Assembly: GCF_009601685.2 (NCBI RefSeq)
Contig: NZ_CP045701.2
Span: 682,001 to 746,000 of the forward strand
Length of the DNA stretch: 64,000 nucleotides
Source: Pseudomonas brassicacearum
GTDB taxonomy: Bacteria; Pseudomonadota; Gammaproteobacteria; Pseudomonadales; Pseudomonadaceae
Direction: 5' to 3'
Part shown: piece by piece, positions 42,714 to 51,549 of the stretch
How the letters are laid out: each line of letters begins with the position of its first letter
How positions within the stretch are numbered: the stretch's first letter is position 1
Position numbers and translations under genes: made by a program
Notes under the pieces: generated by a model
The model's input: only the letters and a program-made list of their open reading frames with translations
The model's database searches: none
What the model was told of the DNA's origin: nothing

Positions 42714-42991
42714 GGAGATCACCTTGTGCGAGCGGGCTTGCTCGCGAAAACGGACCATCATTCAACATGGATGTCGACTGAACCACCGCTTTCGCGAGCA
42801 AGCCCGCTCCCACAGGGTATGTACTGAATGGATGAGGAAGGTGCATCCCGGCAAGCACGTCTTGATTTACACGTACCGCTGCCAGTTGCCGGGCGGTTTC
42901 AAAGCGCTGGAATTGTGAGGGCCGGCAGTGGAGCTGCCGGCCCTGGACACAGAATCGGGGGGCCGGATCGGATCATCGGGCCCTGGGGGTA
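42714..42991. other. Intergenic region with a REP doublet and a 28-codon ORF
   Basis: A family A REP doublet occupies 42725-42816. Beyond it an ORF of 28 codons (42832-42918, MRKVHPGKHVLIYTYRCQLP...) lacks a clear ribosome binding site, and I have no support for it beyond its codon use. The remainder up to 42991 shows nothing recognisable. Confidence 0.4.
42725..42816. repeat. REP doublet (family A)
   Basis: GTGCGAGCGGGCTTGCTCGCGA facing TTTCGCGAGCAAGCCCGCTC (the first shown only in part as a palindrome), about 45 bp apart, just after the transglutaminase gene. Confidence 0.8.
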
Positions 42992-43180
42992 TCAGGCGTC
43001 GGGCGCCTGATCTTTCGGTGCATCAACATCATCTTCTGCTGCCACTTCGCCTTCAGTATCCGGGGTCAGTGCAGCTTCTTCTTCAGCTGTGGCTTTCTTG
43101 CGCTGCAGCTTTTCCTCTTTCTTCTGCTCCTTGGCCAAGTCTCTCTGACGTTTGGCGAAGGAATAATTGGGTTTGGCCAT
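42992..43180 (-). CDS. Small highly charged protein of unknown function
   Basis: A 62-residue protein, MAKPNYSFAKRQRDLAKEQK, with a Lys/Glu/Gln-rich helical middle and an acidic tail (EGEVAAEDDVDAPKDQAPDA). The upstream extension of the frame to 43297 is not convincing; ATG 43180 has GGATCG a few bases before it. Proteins of this type are widespread in pseudomonads next to the LOG gene. The function is unknown; nucleic-acid or ribosome association is only a guess from the charge. Confidence 0.75.
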   Translation of the reverse strand: MAKPNYSFAKRQRDLAKEQKKEEKLQRKKATAEEEAALTPDTEGEVAAEDDVDAPKDQAPDA

Positions 43181-43248
43181 GGGCGATCCTCTGGGGTCGA
43201 AGGTGAGGTTGAGCGGCGCATATTCTGCCCTGTATCGGGGCCGAGCCG

Positions 43249-43836
43249 TTAGCTGGGTTTTTGTTCGGCCCACTTTGGCTGCACTGACGGTTGCCATTCG
43301 TCCAGCGCATCGAGCAGGTTCTGCGCTGATTCGCTCACTTGCAGCATGTCACGATGGGGCGCGCGGACGAAGCCTTCGCCGACGATATGATCGAGAAAAC
43401 CGGTGAGCTTGCTGTAGAAACCGTTCACTTCCAGCAGCCCCAGCGGTTTGCCGTGGTAGCCGAGTTGGCCCCAGGTCCAGACTTCGAACAACTCCTCCAG
43501 CGTGCCGAGGCCGCCGGGCAGGGCGATGAAGGCGTCACTCAGTTCGGCCATGCGTGCCTTGCGCGCGTGCATGCCGTCCACCACTTCCAGGCGAGTCAGG
43601 CCGCTGTGGCCGATTTCCTTGTCCTTGAGGCTTTGCGGGATGATGCCGATGACCTCGCCGCCGGCCGCCAGGGCTGCGTCGGCGACGATCCCCATCAGGC
43701 CGACGGCACCGCCGCCGTAGACCAGGGTCAATTTTCGTTCCGCCAATGCCCGGCCCAGGGCCTGGGCCGCTTCACGATACGCTGGGTCGGTGCCAGTGCT
43801 GGCGCCGCAAAATACACAAACAGACGCGATGGACAT
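43249..43836 (-). CDS. LOG-family (TIGR00730) phosphoribohydrolase-like protein
   Basis: A 195-residue Rossmann-fold protein. [20 protein letters not shown] and [10 protein letters not shown] are the nucleotide-binding parts, MHARKARM and PGGLGTLEE (107-115) the signature of LONELY GUY enzymes, which release free cytokinin-type bases or other nucleobases from nucleoside 5'-monophosphates. In bacteria the true substrate is often AMP or another nucleotide. It is transcribed away from the azurin gene. Confidence 0.9.
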   Translation of the reverse strand: MSIASVCVFCGASTGTDPAYREAAQALGRALAERKLTLVYGGGAVGLMGIVADAALAAGGEVIGIIPQSLKDKEIGHSGLTRLEVVDGMHARKARMAELSDAFIALPGGLGTLEELFEVWTWGQLGYHGKPLGLLEVNGFYSKLTGFLDHIVGEGFVRAPHRDMLQVSESAQNLLDALDEWQPSVQPKWAEQKPS

Positions 43837-43897
43837 GCTTTACTCCATGATCAGTAACCGACCCAGAGTAAAGCCTGGCCTGTGTAGCGCAAAGCGA

Positions 43898-43987
43898 TTA
43901 AACCTCGCGACGGGGTTTTTCGTAGGTGCCACTGGCGCCGCAGGCGTAGGCGGCGAGCAAGCTGCATAACAGGCTGTTGATGTTCAT
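43898..43987 (-). CDS. Candidate 29-residue protein, divergent from azurin
   Basis: ATG 43987 with GGGAG seven bases upstream opens a frame of 29 codons, [20 protein letters not shown] then TYEKPRREV, ending TAA at 43898. It looks like a short hydrophobic N-terminal helix followed by a charged tail. It sits between the LOG gene and azu on the minus strand. It is too short for a family call; the good ribosome binding site is the main support. Confidence 0.45.
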   Translation of the reverse strand: MNINSLLCSLLAAYACGASGTYEKPRREV

Positions 43988-44078
43988 GATGGCGCTCCCG
44001 AGAGGTGATGAGGCCGATCATAGAGCGGCGTCATCCCTCTGGCTGGTTGATTGTGTCCATCAGGCTGATAGCCTTAAG

Positions 44079-44105
44079 TTGTATACAATCTTTGATTCAG
44101 GTCAT
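44079..44105 (+). promoter_or_regulatory. Operator-like sites upstream of azurin
   Basis: TTGTATACAA (44079-44088) is a perfect 10-bp palindrome like the sites of some GntR-family regulators. TTGATTCAGGTCAT (44092-44105) resembles the Anr/Fnr box TTGAT-N4-ATCAA in its left half with the right half degenerate. Anr control of azu is known in P. aeruginosa; it is inferred here. Confidence 0.4.
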
Positions 44106-44177
44106 AGGAACTTGTCTGAAATTCAGGCAGTCTTCCCCTTTGACGGATTTTTGTTAACCATGCCTTGGAGATTCACG

Positions 44178-44624
44178 ATGTTTGCCAAACTTGTTGCAGT
44201 ATCCCTGTTGACGCTGGCCAGCAGCCAACTGATGGCAGCGGAGTGCAAGACCACCATCGACTCGACCGACCAGATGTCCTTCAACACCAAGGCCATCGAG
44301 ATTGACAAGAGCTGCAAGACGTTCACCGTTGAACTGACGCATTCGGGCAGCTTGCCGAAAAACGTCATGGGCCATAACTGGGTGCTGAGCAAAGAGGCTG
44401 ACATGCAGCCGATCGCCACCGATGGCCTGGGCGCTGGCATTGACAAGAATTACCTCAAGGAAGGTGATGAGCGCATCATCGCCCACACCAAGATCATTGG
44501 TGCCGGGGAAAAAGACTCGGTGACCTTCGACGTGTCTAAACTGGATGCCGCTGAAAAATACGGCTTCTTCTGTTCGTTCCCGGGCCACATCTCGATGATG
44601 AAAGGCACCGTTACCCTGAAATAA
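44178..44624 (+). CDS. azu: Azurin precursor
   Basis: Periplasmic type I blue copper protein that carries electrons, for example in denitrification. The 148-residue precursor has a signal peptide of 20 residues ([20 protein letters not shown]) giving a 128-residue mature protein beginning [13 protein letters not shown]. Copper ligands are visible: His in [10 protein letters not shown], and Cys, His and Met in [14 protein letters not shown]. The cysteine pair of the disulfide near the N-terminus (ECK and SCK) is kept. A terminator follows. Confidence 0.96.
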   Translation: MFAKLVAVSLLTLASSQLMAAECKTTIDSTDQMSFNTKAIEIDKSCKTFTVELTHSGSLPKNVMGHNWVLSKEADMQPIATDGLGAGIDKNYLKEGDERIIAHTKIIGAGEKDSVTFDVSKLDAAEKYGFFCSFPGHISMMKGTVTLK

Positions 44625-44642
44625 TCACTTCAGGTACAAAAA

Positions 44643-44681
44643 AGCGGCGCTTCTTTCAGAAATGGGGAAGCGCCGTTTTTT
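44643..44681 (+). terminator. Rho-independent terminator after azurin
   Basis: CGGCGCTTC (near 44643) pairs with GAAGCGCCG around a 14-nt loop, followed by TTTTTTT. Confidence 0.8.
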
Positions 44682-44715
44682 TGGGTTTTTTTTAGAAGCT
44701 CGGTGTTTAGTTGCT

Positions 44716-44759
44716 TTGGTGTGTATATCCGTTACCTAAATAACGGATATACACACCAA
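44716..44759. repeat. Perfect 19-bp inverted repeat between azurin and nadE
   Basis: TTGGTGTGTATATCCGTTA (44716-44734) and TAACGGATATACACACCAA (44741-44759) are exact reverse complements around the 6-nt spacer CCTAAA. There is no T-run on either side, so it is not an ordinary terminator. A family A REP unit lies directly after it (44775-44800). The CATATCCGTTA-like core recalls sequences that I have seen repeated in P. fluorescens genomes, from memory only. Confidence 0.85.
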
Positions 44760-44774
44760 CCCACGCCCCTCAGC

Positions 44775-44800
44775 CATCGCGAGCAAGCTCGCTCCCACAG
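44775..44800. repeat. Single REP unit (family A)
   Basis: TCGCGAGCAAGCTCGCTCCC followed by ACAGGG, unpaired, 10 bp before the end of nadE. Confidence 0.75.
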
Positions 44801-44810
44801 GGATTACCCG

Positions 44811-45638
44811 TTACGGGGCATACGGCATCACCCGCTTGTGCTCAGTCTTGCGATAGGTCTCGCAAATGATCCTGAACGCCTCGTCCCGCACCGGCTCGCC
44901 GTGCAGGAACGCATCGATCTCGGCGTAGGTCACGCCGTGGGAGGCTTCGTCCGGCTTGCCTGGCGACAGGTCTTCAAGATCGGCGGTGGGGACTTTTTCC
45001 ACCAGAGACTCCGGCGCACCAAAGTCACGGGCAATGGCCCGGACCTGGTTTTTGACCAAGCCACTGAGCGGGGCCAGGTCGCAGGCGCCATCACCGAACT
45101 TGGTGAAGAAACCCATCACCGCTTCGGCGGCATGATCGGTGCCGATCACCAGGCCGTGCTCGGTGCCCGCGATGGTGTATTGCGCCACCATGCGCATCCG
45201 CGCCTTGGTATTGCCCAGCACGAAATCCCGCGAAACCGCTGCCTTGCCTTCGAACGCCGCGACTTGTTCGGCCAGGGCCTTGACCGCCGGACCGATGTTG
45301 ACGGTATGGCGCTCGTCCGGGTCGATGAAGTCCACGCAGGCTTGGGCTTCATGCTCGTCGAACTGGGTTTCGTACGGCAGGCGCACGGCGATGAACTTGT
45401 AGGCGTCGTTACCGGTATTCTCCCGCAGTTCGCGCATGGCACGTTGGGCCAGCAGCCCGGCGGTCAACGAGTCAACGCCACCGCTGATGCCCAGCACGAG
45501 GGACTTGAGCCCGGAGTTGACCAGGCAATCCTGAATAAAACTCACCCGACGGGCGATTTCGGCCTTGAGGGCGGCGTCATCGGCGAACGGCGGCTGGACC
45601 TTGAGCTGTTCAGCAATCTCACGCTGTACGGCTTGCAT
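44811..45638 (-). CDS. nadE: NH3-dependent NAD+ synthetase NadE
   Basis: Last step of NAD synthesis: amidation of nicotinic acid adenine dinucleotide with ammonia. The 275-residue protein lacks a glutaminase domain. The pyrophosphatase P-loop SGGVDS is at 52-57 ([15 protein letters not shown]), with [15 protein letters not shown] and [15 protein letters not shown] as further signatures. ATG 45638 ([15 protein letters not shown]) follows an AAGGAG, and pncB ends only 4 bp upstream. Confidence 0.95.
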   Translation of the reverse strand: MQAVQREIAEQLKVQPPFADDAALKAEIARRVSFIQDCLVNSGLKSLVLGISGGVDSLTAGLLAQRAMRELRENTGNDAYKFIAVRLPYETQFDEHEAQACVDFIDPDERHTVNIGPAVKALAEQVAAFEGKAAVSRDFVLGNTKARMRMVAQYTIAGTEHGLVIGTDHAAEAVMGFFTKFGDGACDLAPLSGLVKNQVRAIARDFGAPESLVEKVPTADLEDLSPGKPDEASHGVTYAEIDAFLHGEPVRDEAFRIICETYRKTEHKRVMPYAP

Positions 45639-45642
45639 GAAT

Positions 45643-46869
45643 TCACTCCTTGCTTGATGTATCTGAAAGGGCGGCAGGTACTTGGAAAACGTGTCGCATG
45701 TAGGCGACGAAATTCGGGTCTTTGCAGTGGGTCTTGCCGGGCTCGTCTGAAATCTTGGCCACGGGTTGCCCGTCACAGCTGATCATTTTAAGCACGATGC
45801 TCATCGGCTCTACACCTGGAATGTCACACGTCAGGTTGGTGCCAATACCGAAGCTGACATTAATGCGACCACGCAATGCCCGAAAAATCTCCAGGCATTT
45901 GGGCAATGTCAGGCTATCGGAGAACACCAGGGTCTTGCTCATGGGGTCGATGCCGAGCTTGTGGTAGTGGGCAATGGCTTTTTCGGCCCAGATCACCGGA
46001 TCGCCCGAGTCATGGCGCAAGCCGTCGAACAGCTTGGCGAAGAACAGATCGAAATCCTTGAGGAAGGCGTCCATGGTGATGCAATCGGTCAGGGCGATCC
46101 CCAGCAGGCCTCGGTACTCGCGCACCCAGCAATCGAGGGCGGCGATCTGGCTGTCGATCAGCCGCGGGCCCAATTGCTGGTGGGCCATGATCCACTCATG
46201 GGCCATGGTACCCAGGGGCTTCATGTCCAATTCCCGGGACAGGTGCACGTTACTGGTGCCGACGAAACGCCCGGGGAAGTCGTGCTTGAGCACGTTGACC
46301 ACTTCTTCCTGGACGCGGAAGGAAAAACGACGGCGGGTGCCGAAGTCCGCGACTTGCAGTTCGGACAGTTCCTCGGCACTGGCGTTGGCGCTCAGCCAGT
46401 CGAACTTGCGATAAAGCTGTTCCCGCGCCTGTTCCAGGACGACTTCACGATAGCGATAACGATTGCGCACCTCGCTGACAATGGCCAGCAGCGGCACTTC
46501 GAACAGGATGACGTGCAACCACGGCCCGCGCAGGCGGATGAACAACTCGCCGTTTTCGATACCGGTGTGCACGTAACGCAGGTTGAAGCGAAACAGGCCC
46601 AGGAAACGCAGGAAGTCCGGCTTCAGAAAGCTGATGCGCTCCAGGAAACCCAACTGGTCGGCGCTCAGGCTCAACTCGGCCAGACGCTCGATCTGAAAGC
46701 GGATCTCCGCCAGGTACGGGCGCAGGTCTTCGCTGTTGCGGCAGCGAAACTCCCATTCGACTTCGACGTTGGGGTAGTTGTGCAACACCGCCTGCATCAT
46801 CGTCAGTTTGTAGAAGTCGGTGTCGAGCAGGTTCTGCACGATACGATCGGCAAACACACTCTCGCTCAT
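45643..46869 (-). CDS. pncB: Nicotinate phosphoribosyltransferase PncB
   Basis: Salvages nicotinate to nicotinate mononucleotide. The 408-residue protein starts [20 protein letters not shown] and has [15 protein letters not shown] around the phosphorylated histidine, DALF-like [15 protein letters not shown] and SFGIGTNLT. It is first in the operon pncB-nadE, so nicotinate salvage and NAD synthesis are made together. Upstream in-frame codons extend the frame to 46950 but are not family-like. Confidence 0.95.
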   Translation of the reverse strand: MSESVFADRIVQNLLDTDFYKLTMMQAVLHNYPNVEVEWEFRCRNSEDLRPYLAEIRFQIERLAELSLSADQLGFLERISFLKPDFLRFLGLFRFNLRYVHTGIENGELFIRLRGPWLHVILFEVPLLAIVSEVRNRYRYREVVLEQAREQLYRKFDWLSANASAEELSELQVADFGTRRRFSFRVQEEVVNVLKHDFPGRFVGTSNVHLSRELDMKPLGTMAHEWIMAHQQLGPRLIDSQIAALDCWVREYRGLLGIALTDCITMDAFLKDFDLFFAKLFDGLRHDSGDPVIWAEKAIAHYHKLGIDPMSKTLVFSDSLTLPKCLEIFRALRGRINVSFGIGTNLTCDIPGVEPMSIVLKMISCDGQPVAKISDEPGKTHCKDPNFVAYMRHVFQVPAALSDTSSKE

Positions 46870-47048
46870 AACGGGAATCTCCAGGCAAGCCGCTGCGGTG
46901 GGCAGCGGGGTGCAGCGGTTTGTAGTGAAAGGGCTAGTGGCGCATATCACTCATGATGATTGCCAGTTTTTTTTGGCCACTGGGTCTTTTTCGGCAAAGT
47001 AGAGCTGTTTGTGGCGAGGGAATTTATCGAAACGTCGCCCCGCCCCGC

Positions 47049-47137
47049 TGTGGGAGCAAGGCTTGCCCGCGATACAGGCGACTCGGTTTCCGGGAGGCCG
47101 TGGCGCGCTCTTCGCGGGCAAGCCTTGCTCCCACAGG
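47049..47137. repeat. REP doublet (family A, variant core)
   Basis: GTGGGAGCAAGGCTTGCCCG facing CGGGCAAGCCTTGCTCCCAC, about 45 bp apart, between pncB and the LysR gene. The core variant (AAGGCTTGCC) differs from the AGCTTGCT core at most other loci. Confidence 0.85.
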
Positions 47138-47148
47138 TTCGCGTCGGG

Positions 47149-48057
47149 TTATGCCGGTATATCCGGGTTGTCGATCTGCTCCAGCATCCACTCCACAAAA
47201 AGCCGCACCTTGGGCACTTCCGCCGAATGTTCCGGATAGGCCAGGTAATAGGCGTTGGTGCTGGGCATCGCGTGCGGCCAGGGGATGACCAGTTTGCCGT
47301 CGGCCAGTTCTTCTTCCACCAGAAACCGCGGCAGCAGGGCGACACCGCAGCCGACCTGGGCGGCGCGAATGCACATGTAGAAGGTTTCGAAGCGCGGCCC
47401 GTGGTAGCTGTGTTCGGTGTGGTAGCCCTGGTGGTCGAACCAGTCGTGCCAGGCCTGGGGCCGCGAGGCGTTTTGCAGCAGCACCAGTTCGGCCAGTTGG
47501 GTCGGGTCGGTGAAGGGCTGGTCAGGCAGGCTGCCGGGCGCGCAGACCGGTACCAGTTCTTCGCCAAACAGCTTCAGGGATTCGGTACCAGGTCGCGAGC
47601 CTTGGCCGAAATAGAACGCCAGGTCGCTGCGCCCTTGCAGCAAGTCGTCAGCCTCCTGCTCGCTGCACAGGTCCAGGTGAATTTTCGGGTGCCGCAATCG
47701 CCAGCCCTTCAAGCGTGGGACCAGCCAGCGAGCGCCGAAGGTCGGAGGCGTGGAAACGCGCAGGACTTCGGTGTCGCCGCCGTAGGAGCGCAGGTAATGG
47801 GTAGACATCTCCACCTGCGTGAGGATTTTTCGCACTTCCCCCAGGTACAAATCACCGGCTGGCGTCAGTTGCAGGCGTCGACGTACGCGCCGGAACAGCA
47901 AGTGCTGCAGCAACTCTTCCAATTGCGCGACTTGTTTGCTGACGGCGCTCTGGGTCAGGTTCAGCTCTTCGGCGGCACGGGTGAAGCTCAGGTGGCGGGT
48001 CACCGCTTCGAAGCATTGCAGCGCCGTGATCGACGGCAAATAGCGTTTATTGAGCAT
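47149..48057 (-). CDS. LysR-family regulator next to the pipecolate genes
   Basis: A 302-residue protein with the N-terminal winged HTH (FEAVTRHLSFTRAAEELNLTQSAVSKQVAQLE, in part) and a C-terminal effector domain of the GcvA-like type (LRVSTPPTFGARWLVPRLKG). It diverges from amaB with 178 bp between the starts, where its operators should lie. In P. putida a LysR gene also sits beside amaB-amaA. The ligand (pipecolate or a derivative) is inference. Confidence 0.88.
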   Translation of the reverse strand: MLNKRYLPSITALQCFEAVTRHLSFTRAAEELNLTQSAVSKQVAQLEELLQHLLFRRVRRRLQLTPAGDLYLGEVRKILTQVEMSTHYLRSYGGDTEVLRVSTPPTFGARWLVPRLKGWRLRHPKIHLDLCSEQEADDLLQGRSDLAFYFGQGSRPGTESLKLFGEELVPVCAPGSLPDQPFTDPTQLAELVLLQNASRPQAWHDWFDHQGYHTEHSYHGPRFETFYMCIRAAQVGCGVALLPRFLVEEELADGKLVIPWPHAMPSTNAYYLAYPEHSAEVPKVRLFVEWMLEQIDNPDIPA

Positions 48058-48235
48058 GATGAGGCCTTATTTCTTGTGGCTCTGCTTATCCGGTCATGGC
48101 CAGCATGAATAAACGGAATGATATCTCGCTTAAAGGTCGTTTGTTGGCAAGTCTCGGGCCAGCTACAACTACAGGTCTGATCAGCCGTATTTGTCCGGCT
48201 GCCAATCCTTCGTCTTTCGTGTGAGGAAATTTTCC

Positions 48236-49726
48236 ATGGTTGCTGCATTGCTTGATCGTCTGGGTGTCGACTCGGCCCTGTACCAGAACGGCACACAACC
48301 GGTGCATTCGCCCATAGATGGCAGCCGTATCGGCGCTGTGAACTGGGAAGGCGCGGCTGAAGTCGAGCAGCAGGTCAGCCGTGCCGAACACGCCTTCGAC
48401 CTGTGGCGCCAGGTGCCGGCCCCGCGTCGCGGCGAGCTGGTGCGTCAATTTGGCGACCTGTTGCGTGAATACAAGGCCGACCTCGGCGAGTTGGTGTCGT
48501 GGGAAGCCGGCAAGATCACCCAGGAAGGCCTGGGTGAAGTGCAAGAGATGATCGATATCTGCGACTTCGCCGTCGGCCTGTCCCGTCAACTGTATGGCCT
48601 GACCATCGCCTCCGAGCGTCCGGGCCACCACATGCGTGAATCCTGGCATCCGCTGGGCGTGGTCGGGGTGATCAGTGCCTTCAACTTCCCGGTGGCGGTC
48701 TGGGCCTGGAACACCACGCTGGCCCTGGTGTGCGGCAACGCAGTGATCTGGAAACCGTCGGAAAAGACCCCGCTCACCGCCCTGGCGTGCCAGGCGCTGT
48801 TCGAGCGCGTGCTGAAGAATTTCAGCGACGCTCCCCCGTACCTGAGCCAGGTGATCATCGGCGGTCGCGATGCCGGTGAAGCGCTGGTGGATGACCCGCG
48901 CGTGGCCTTGATCAGCGCCACGGGCAGCACCCGCATGGGCCGCGAAGTGGCACCGAAAGTCGCCGCGCGTTTCGCCCGCAGCATCCTGGAACTGGGCGGC
49001 AACAACGCCATGATCCTGGCGCCGAGCGCCGACCTGGACATGGCCGTGCGCGCCATCCTGTTCAGCGCCGTCGGCACCGCCGGCCAGCGTTGCACCACCC
49101 TGCGCCGGCTGATTGCCCACGAATCGGTGAAGGAAGAAATCGTCACCCGCCTCAAGGCCGCCTATTCGAAAGTGCGTATCGGCCATCCGCTGGAAGGCAA
49201 CCTGGTCGGGCCGCTGATCGACAAACATAGCTTCGACAACATGCAGGATGCGCTGGAGCAGGCCTTGAGCGAAGGCGGGCGAGTCTTTGGTGGCCAGCGC
49301 CAGCTTGAAGACCAGTTCCCGAATGCTTATTACGTCTCGCCGGCCATCGTCGAGATGCCCGAACAGAGCGACGTGGTGCGCCACGAAACCTTCGCACCGA
49401 TCCTGTACGTGGTTGGCTACAAGGACTTTGCCGAGGCCTTGGACCTGAACAACTCCGTGCCCCAGGGCCTGTCGTCCTGCATCTTCACCACCGACGTGCG
49501 TGAAGCCGAGCAATTCATGTCGGCCGTGGGCAGCGACTGCGGCATCGCCAACGTCAACATTGGCCCGAGCGGCGCGGAGATCGGCGGCGCATTCGGTGGT
49601 GAAAAGGAAACCGGCGGCGGTCGCGAATCCGGCTCCGACGCCTGGCGCGGCTACATGCGCCGCCAGACCAACACCGTGAACTACTCGCTGGAGTTGCCGT
49701 TGGCGCAGGGGATTACCTTCGACTGA
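48236..49726 (+). CDS. amaB: L-piperidine-6-carboxylate dehydrogenase (aldehyde dehydrogenase)
   Basis: NAD-dependent oxidation of piperideine-6-carboxylate/aminoadipate semialdehyde to 2-aminoadipate in lysine breakdown through pipecolate. The 496-residue protein is an ALDH: FNFPVAVWAWNTTLALVCGN, the catalytic Glu in LELGGNNAM and Cys in GQRCTTLRRL. Close ALDH7-type relatives include P. putida AmaB. ATG 48236 follows GAGGAAA. amaA lies 169 bp downstream past a REP doublet. Confidence 0.9.
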   Translation: MVAALLDRLGVDSALYQNGTQPVHSPIDGSRIGAVNWEGAAEVEQQVSRAEHAFDLWRQVPAPRRGELVRQFGDLLREYKADLGELVSWEAGKITQEGLGEVQEMIDICDFAVGLSRQLYGLTIASERPGHHMRESWHPLGVVGVISAFNFPVAVWAWNTTLALVCGNAVIWKPSEKTPLTALACQALFERVLKNFSDAPPYLSQVIIGGRDAGEALVDDPRVALISATGSTRMGREVAPKVAARFARSILELGGNNAMILAPSADLDMAVRAILFSAVGTAGQRCTTLRRLIAHESVKEEIVTRLKAAYSKVRIGHPLEGNLVGPLIDKHSFDNMQDALEQALSEGGRVFGGQRQLEDQFPNAYYVSPAIVEMPEQSDVVRHETFAPILYVVGYKDFAEALDLNNSVPQGLSSCIFTTDVREAEQFMSAVGSDCGIANVNIGPSGAEIGGAFGGEKETGGGRESGSDAWRGYMRRQTNTVNYSLELPLAQGITFD

Positions 49727-49764
49727 GGACGTTGGGGCCGGATCTTCAATGCGTGGAGATCCTT

Positions 49765-49853
49765 TGTGGGAGCGAGCTTGCTCGCGATGACGGCGGCACA
49801 TTCAATAGGAAAGTGACTGTAGGGCCGCTATCGCGAGCAAGCTCGCTCCCACA
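49765..49853. repeat. REP doublet (family A)
   Basis: TGTGGGAGCGAGCTTGCTCG facing ATCGCGAGCAAGCTCGCTCC, about 45 bp apart, between amaB and amaA. It may uncouple or stabilise the two messages. Confidence 0.85.
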
Positions 49854-49895
49854 CTAAATAGTGTGATGGTTAGGTTTCATTTCCGGAGTCTGGCA

Positions 49896-51179
49896 ATGCC
49901 GTTACGCGAAGAATGTCTGTGGGAAAACCTGACGCCGCAAAGGCCTGAAAACACCGCTCTGGCCGGCGAAGTCAGCGTCGATGTGTGTGTGATTGGCGCC
50001 GGCTTCACCGGGCTGTCGGCGGCGGTGCATTTGCTGGAACAGGGCAAGCGCGTTGCCGTGTTGGAGGCTCATCGGGCCGGGCACGGCGGATCGGGGCGTA
50101 ACGTCGGGTTGGTCAACGCCGGCCTGTGGATCCCGCCGGACGACATCGAGGCCGGGTTCGGCGAGGCGGTGGGCAGCCAGCTCAACCGCATGCTGGGGGC
50201 TGCGCCGGCCCTGGTGTTCAGCCTCGTCGATAAATACAACATCGATTGCCAACTGCGCCGCGAAGGCACCCTGCACATGGCCCATAACGCCCGGGGCGAG
50301 GCCGACCTGCGCAGTCGCGAAGAGCAATGGAAGCGCCGTGGTGCCCCGGTGCAATTGCTCACCGGCCAGGCCTGTGTCGAGGCCACCGGCACGTCGAAAA
50401 TCGCCGCGGCATTACTCGACCGTCGCGCCGGTACGCTCAACCCGATGGCCTACACCAGCGGATTGGCCAAGGCGGCCACGGACCTGGGTGGCCAGCTGTT
50501 CGACCATTCACCGGTGACGCGCCTGGAACGCCAGGGCCAGCGCTGGTCGGTGCAGACCGCCCAGGGTTCGGTACTGGCCGAGCAGGTGGTGATCGCCTCC
50601 AACGCCTATACCGAGGGCGACTGGACCGAACTGCGGCGCAATTTCTTCCCTGGTTATTACTATCAGGTCGCCTCGGTCCCGCTGACCGACGACGCCGCCC
50701 GACGCATTCTGCCGGGCGGGCAGGGCTCGTGGGATACCCGCCAGGTGTTGAGCAGCATCCGCCGGGACAAGGACGGCCGTTTGCTGCTGGGCAGCCTGGG
50801 CAACGGCAACCGCAAGCCGACCTGGTTCCTCAAGGCCTGGGCCGACCGGGTGCAGCAGCACTATTTCCCCTACCTCAAGCCAGTGGAATGGGAATGCACC
50901 TGGACCGGGCGCATCGCGTTTACGCCCGACCACCTGATGCGCCTGTTCGAACCTGCCCCAGGGTTGGTGGCAGTGACCGGTTACAACGGTCGAGGCGTGA
51001 CTACCGGCACGGTGGTCGGCAAGGCGTTCGCCGACTACCTGTGCCACGGTGACGCCAAGGCGCTGCCGATCCCCTTCGCACCCATGCAGCCAGTGGCCGG
51101 GGTGGGCTTGCGCAGTTGCCTGTATGAAGCCGGTTTTTCGCTGTATCACGCGGGCCAGTGCCTGCGGATCGTCATTTGA
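49896..51179 (+). CDS. amaA: L-pipecolate oxidase (FAD-dependent)
   Basis: Oxidises L-pipecolate to piperideine-6-carboxylate, which AmaB then uses. The 427-residue protein is a DAO-family flavoenzyme: the FAD-binding VCVIGAGFTGLSAAVHLLEQ (about 28-47), RNVGLVNAGLW, and the C-terminal TGYNGRGVTTG. ATG 49896 (MPLREECLWENLTPQRPE) follows a GGAG. Gene order LysR-amaB-amaA supports the assignment. Confidence 0.88.
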   Translation: MPLREECLWENLTPQRPENTALAGEVSVDVCVIGAGFTGLSAAVHLLEQGKRVAVLEAHRAGHGGSGRNVGLVNAGLWIPPDDIEAGFGEAVGSQLNRMLGAAPALVFSLVDKYNIDCQLRREGTLHMAHNARGEADLRSREEQWKRRGAPVQLLTGQACVEATGTSKIAAALLDRRAGTLNPMAYTSGLAKAATDLGGQLFDHSPVTRLERQGQRWSVQTAQGSVLAEQVVIASNAYTEGDWTELRRNFFPGYYYQVASVPLTDDAARRILPGGQGSWDTRQVLSSIRRDKDGRLLLGSLGNGNRKPTWFLKAWADRVQQHYFPYLKPVEWECTWTGRIAFTPDHLMRLFEPAPGLVAVTGYNGRGVTTGTVVGKAFADYLCHGDAKALPIPFAPMQPVAGVGLRSCLYEAGFSLYHAGQCLRIVI

Positions 51180-51301
51180 GTGTTGAAAATTGTTGCAGGC
51201 CCCCGCGTTTTCCGGCGTAGCGTCTAGCCTGTTATGGTGCGGGTTGTAGCAATCGCGCACCGACAGTGTGCAGTTCGGTGACGTGGGTTGTTACACAGTG
51301 G

Positions 51302-51321
51302 TTGCACGCCGTTTCGTGCAA
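51302..51321. promoter_or_regulatory. Palindrome upstream of the braC sigma-54 promoter
   Basis: TTGCACG-N6-CGTGCAA is an exact inverted repeat about 150 bp upstream of the -24 element, a usual distance for an enhancer-binding protein. Related half-sites (GGTTGCAC) occur at about 51367 and 51390. Confidence 0.55.
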
Positions 51322-51471
51322 TGGTTGCAATGATGGCTCACGGAGGGTTTCACCTATTTAAATAAAAGGTTGCACCTCGTGCGGTTTAGACGGTTGCACG
51401 CCCTATGAAAAAGGGCTCGAAACAGTCGAAATAACAATAAAGCAGCGACTTTTTTCAGAATAAAAAACCGA

Positions 51472-51487
51472 TGGCACGGCCCTTGCT
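51472..51487 (+). promoter_or_regulatory. Sigma-54 promoter of the bra operon
   Basis: TGGCAC-N5-TTGCT matches the -24/-12 consensus at all conserved positions. The braC start codon is 63 bp downstream. Confidence 0.75.
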
Positions 51488-51549
51488 CTGAGCTTTTCAG
51501 TGAAATGAAGTCGCAGTGCCAACTAAAAAAAACCTTGGAGCACCACCTC

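Larger units (their letters stand above)
51180..51549. other. Regulatory gap upstream of braC
   Basis: 370 bp without a gene. It carries the palindrome at 51302-51321, further copies of GGTTGCAC at about 51367 and 51390, and the sigma-54 promoter at 51472-51487. No terminator for amaA was recognised. Confidence 0.6.

Noticed and set aside
42832..42918. 28-codon ORF (MRKVHPGKHVLIYTYRCQLP...)
   Set aside because: No ribosome binding site and no recognised relatives; kept only as a note in the intergenic entry.
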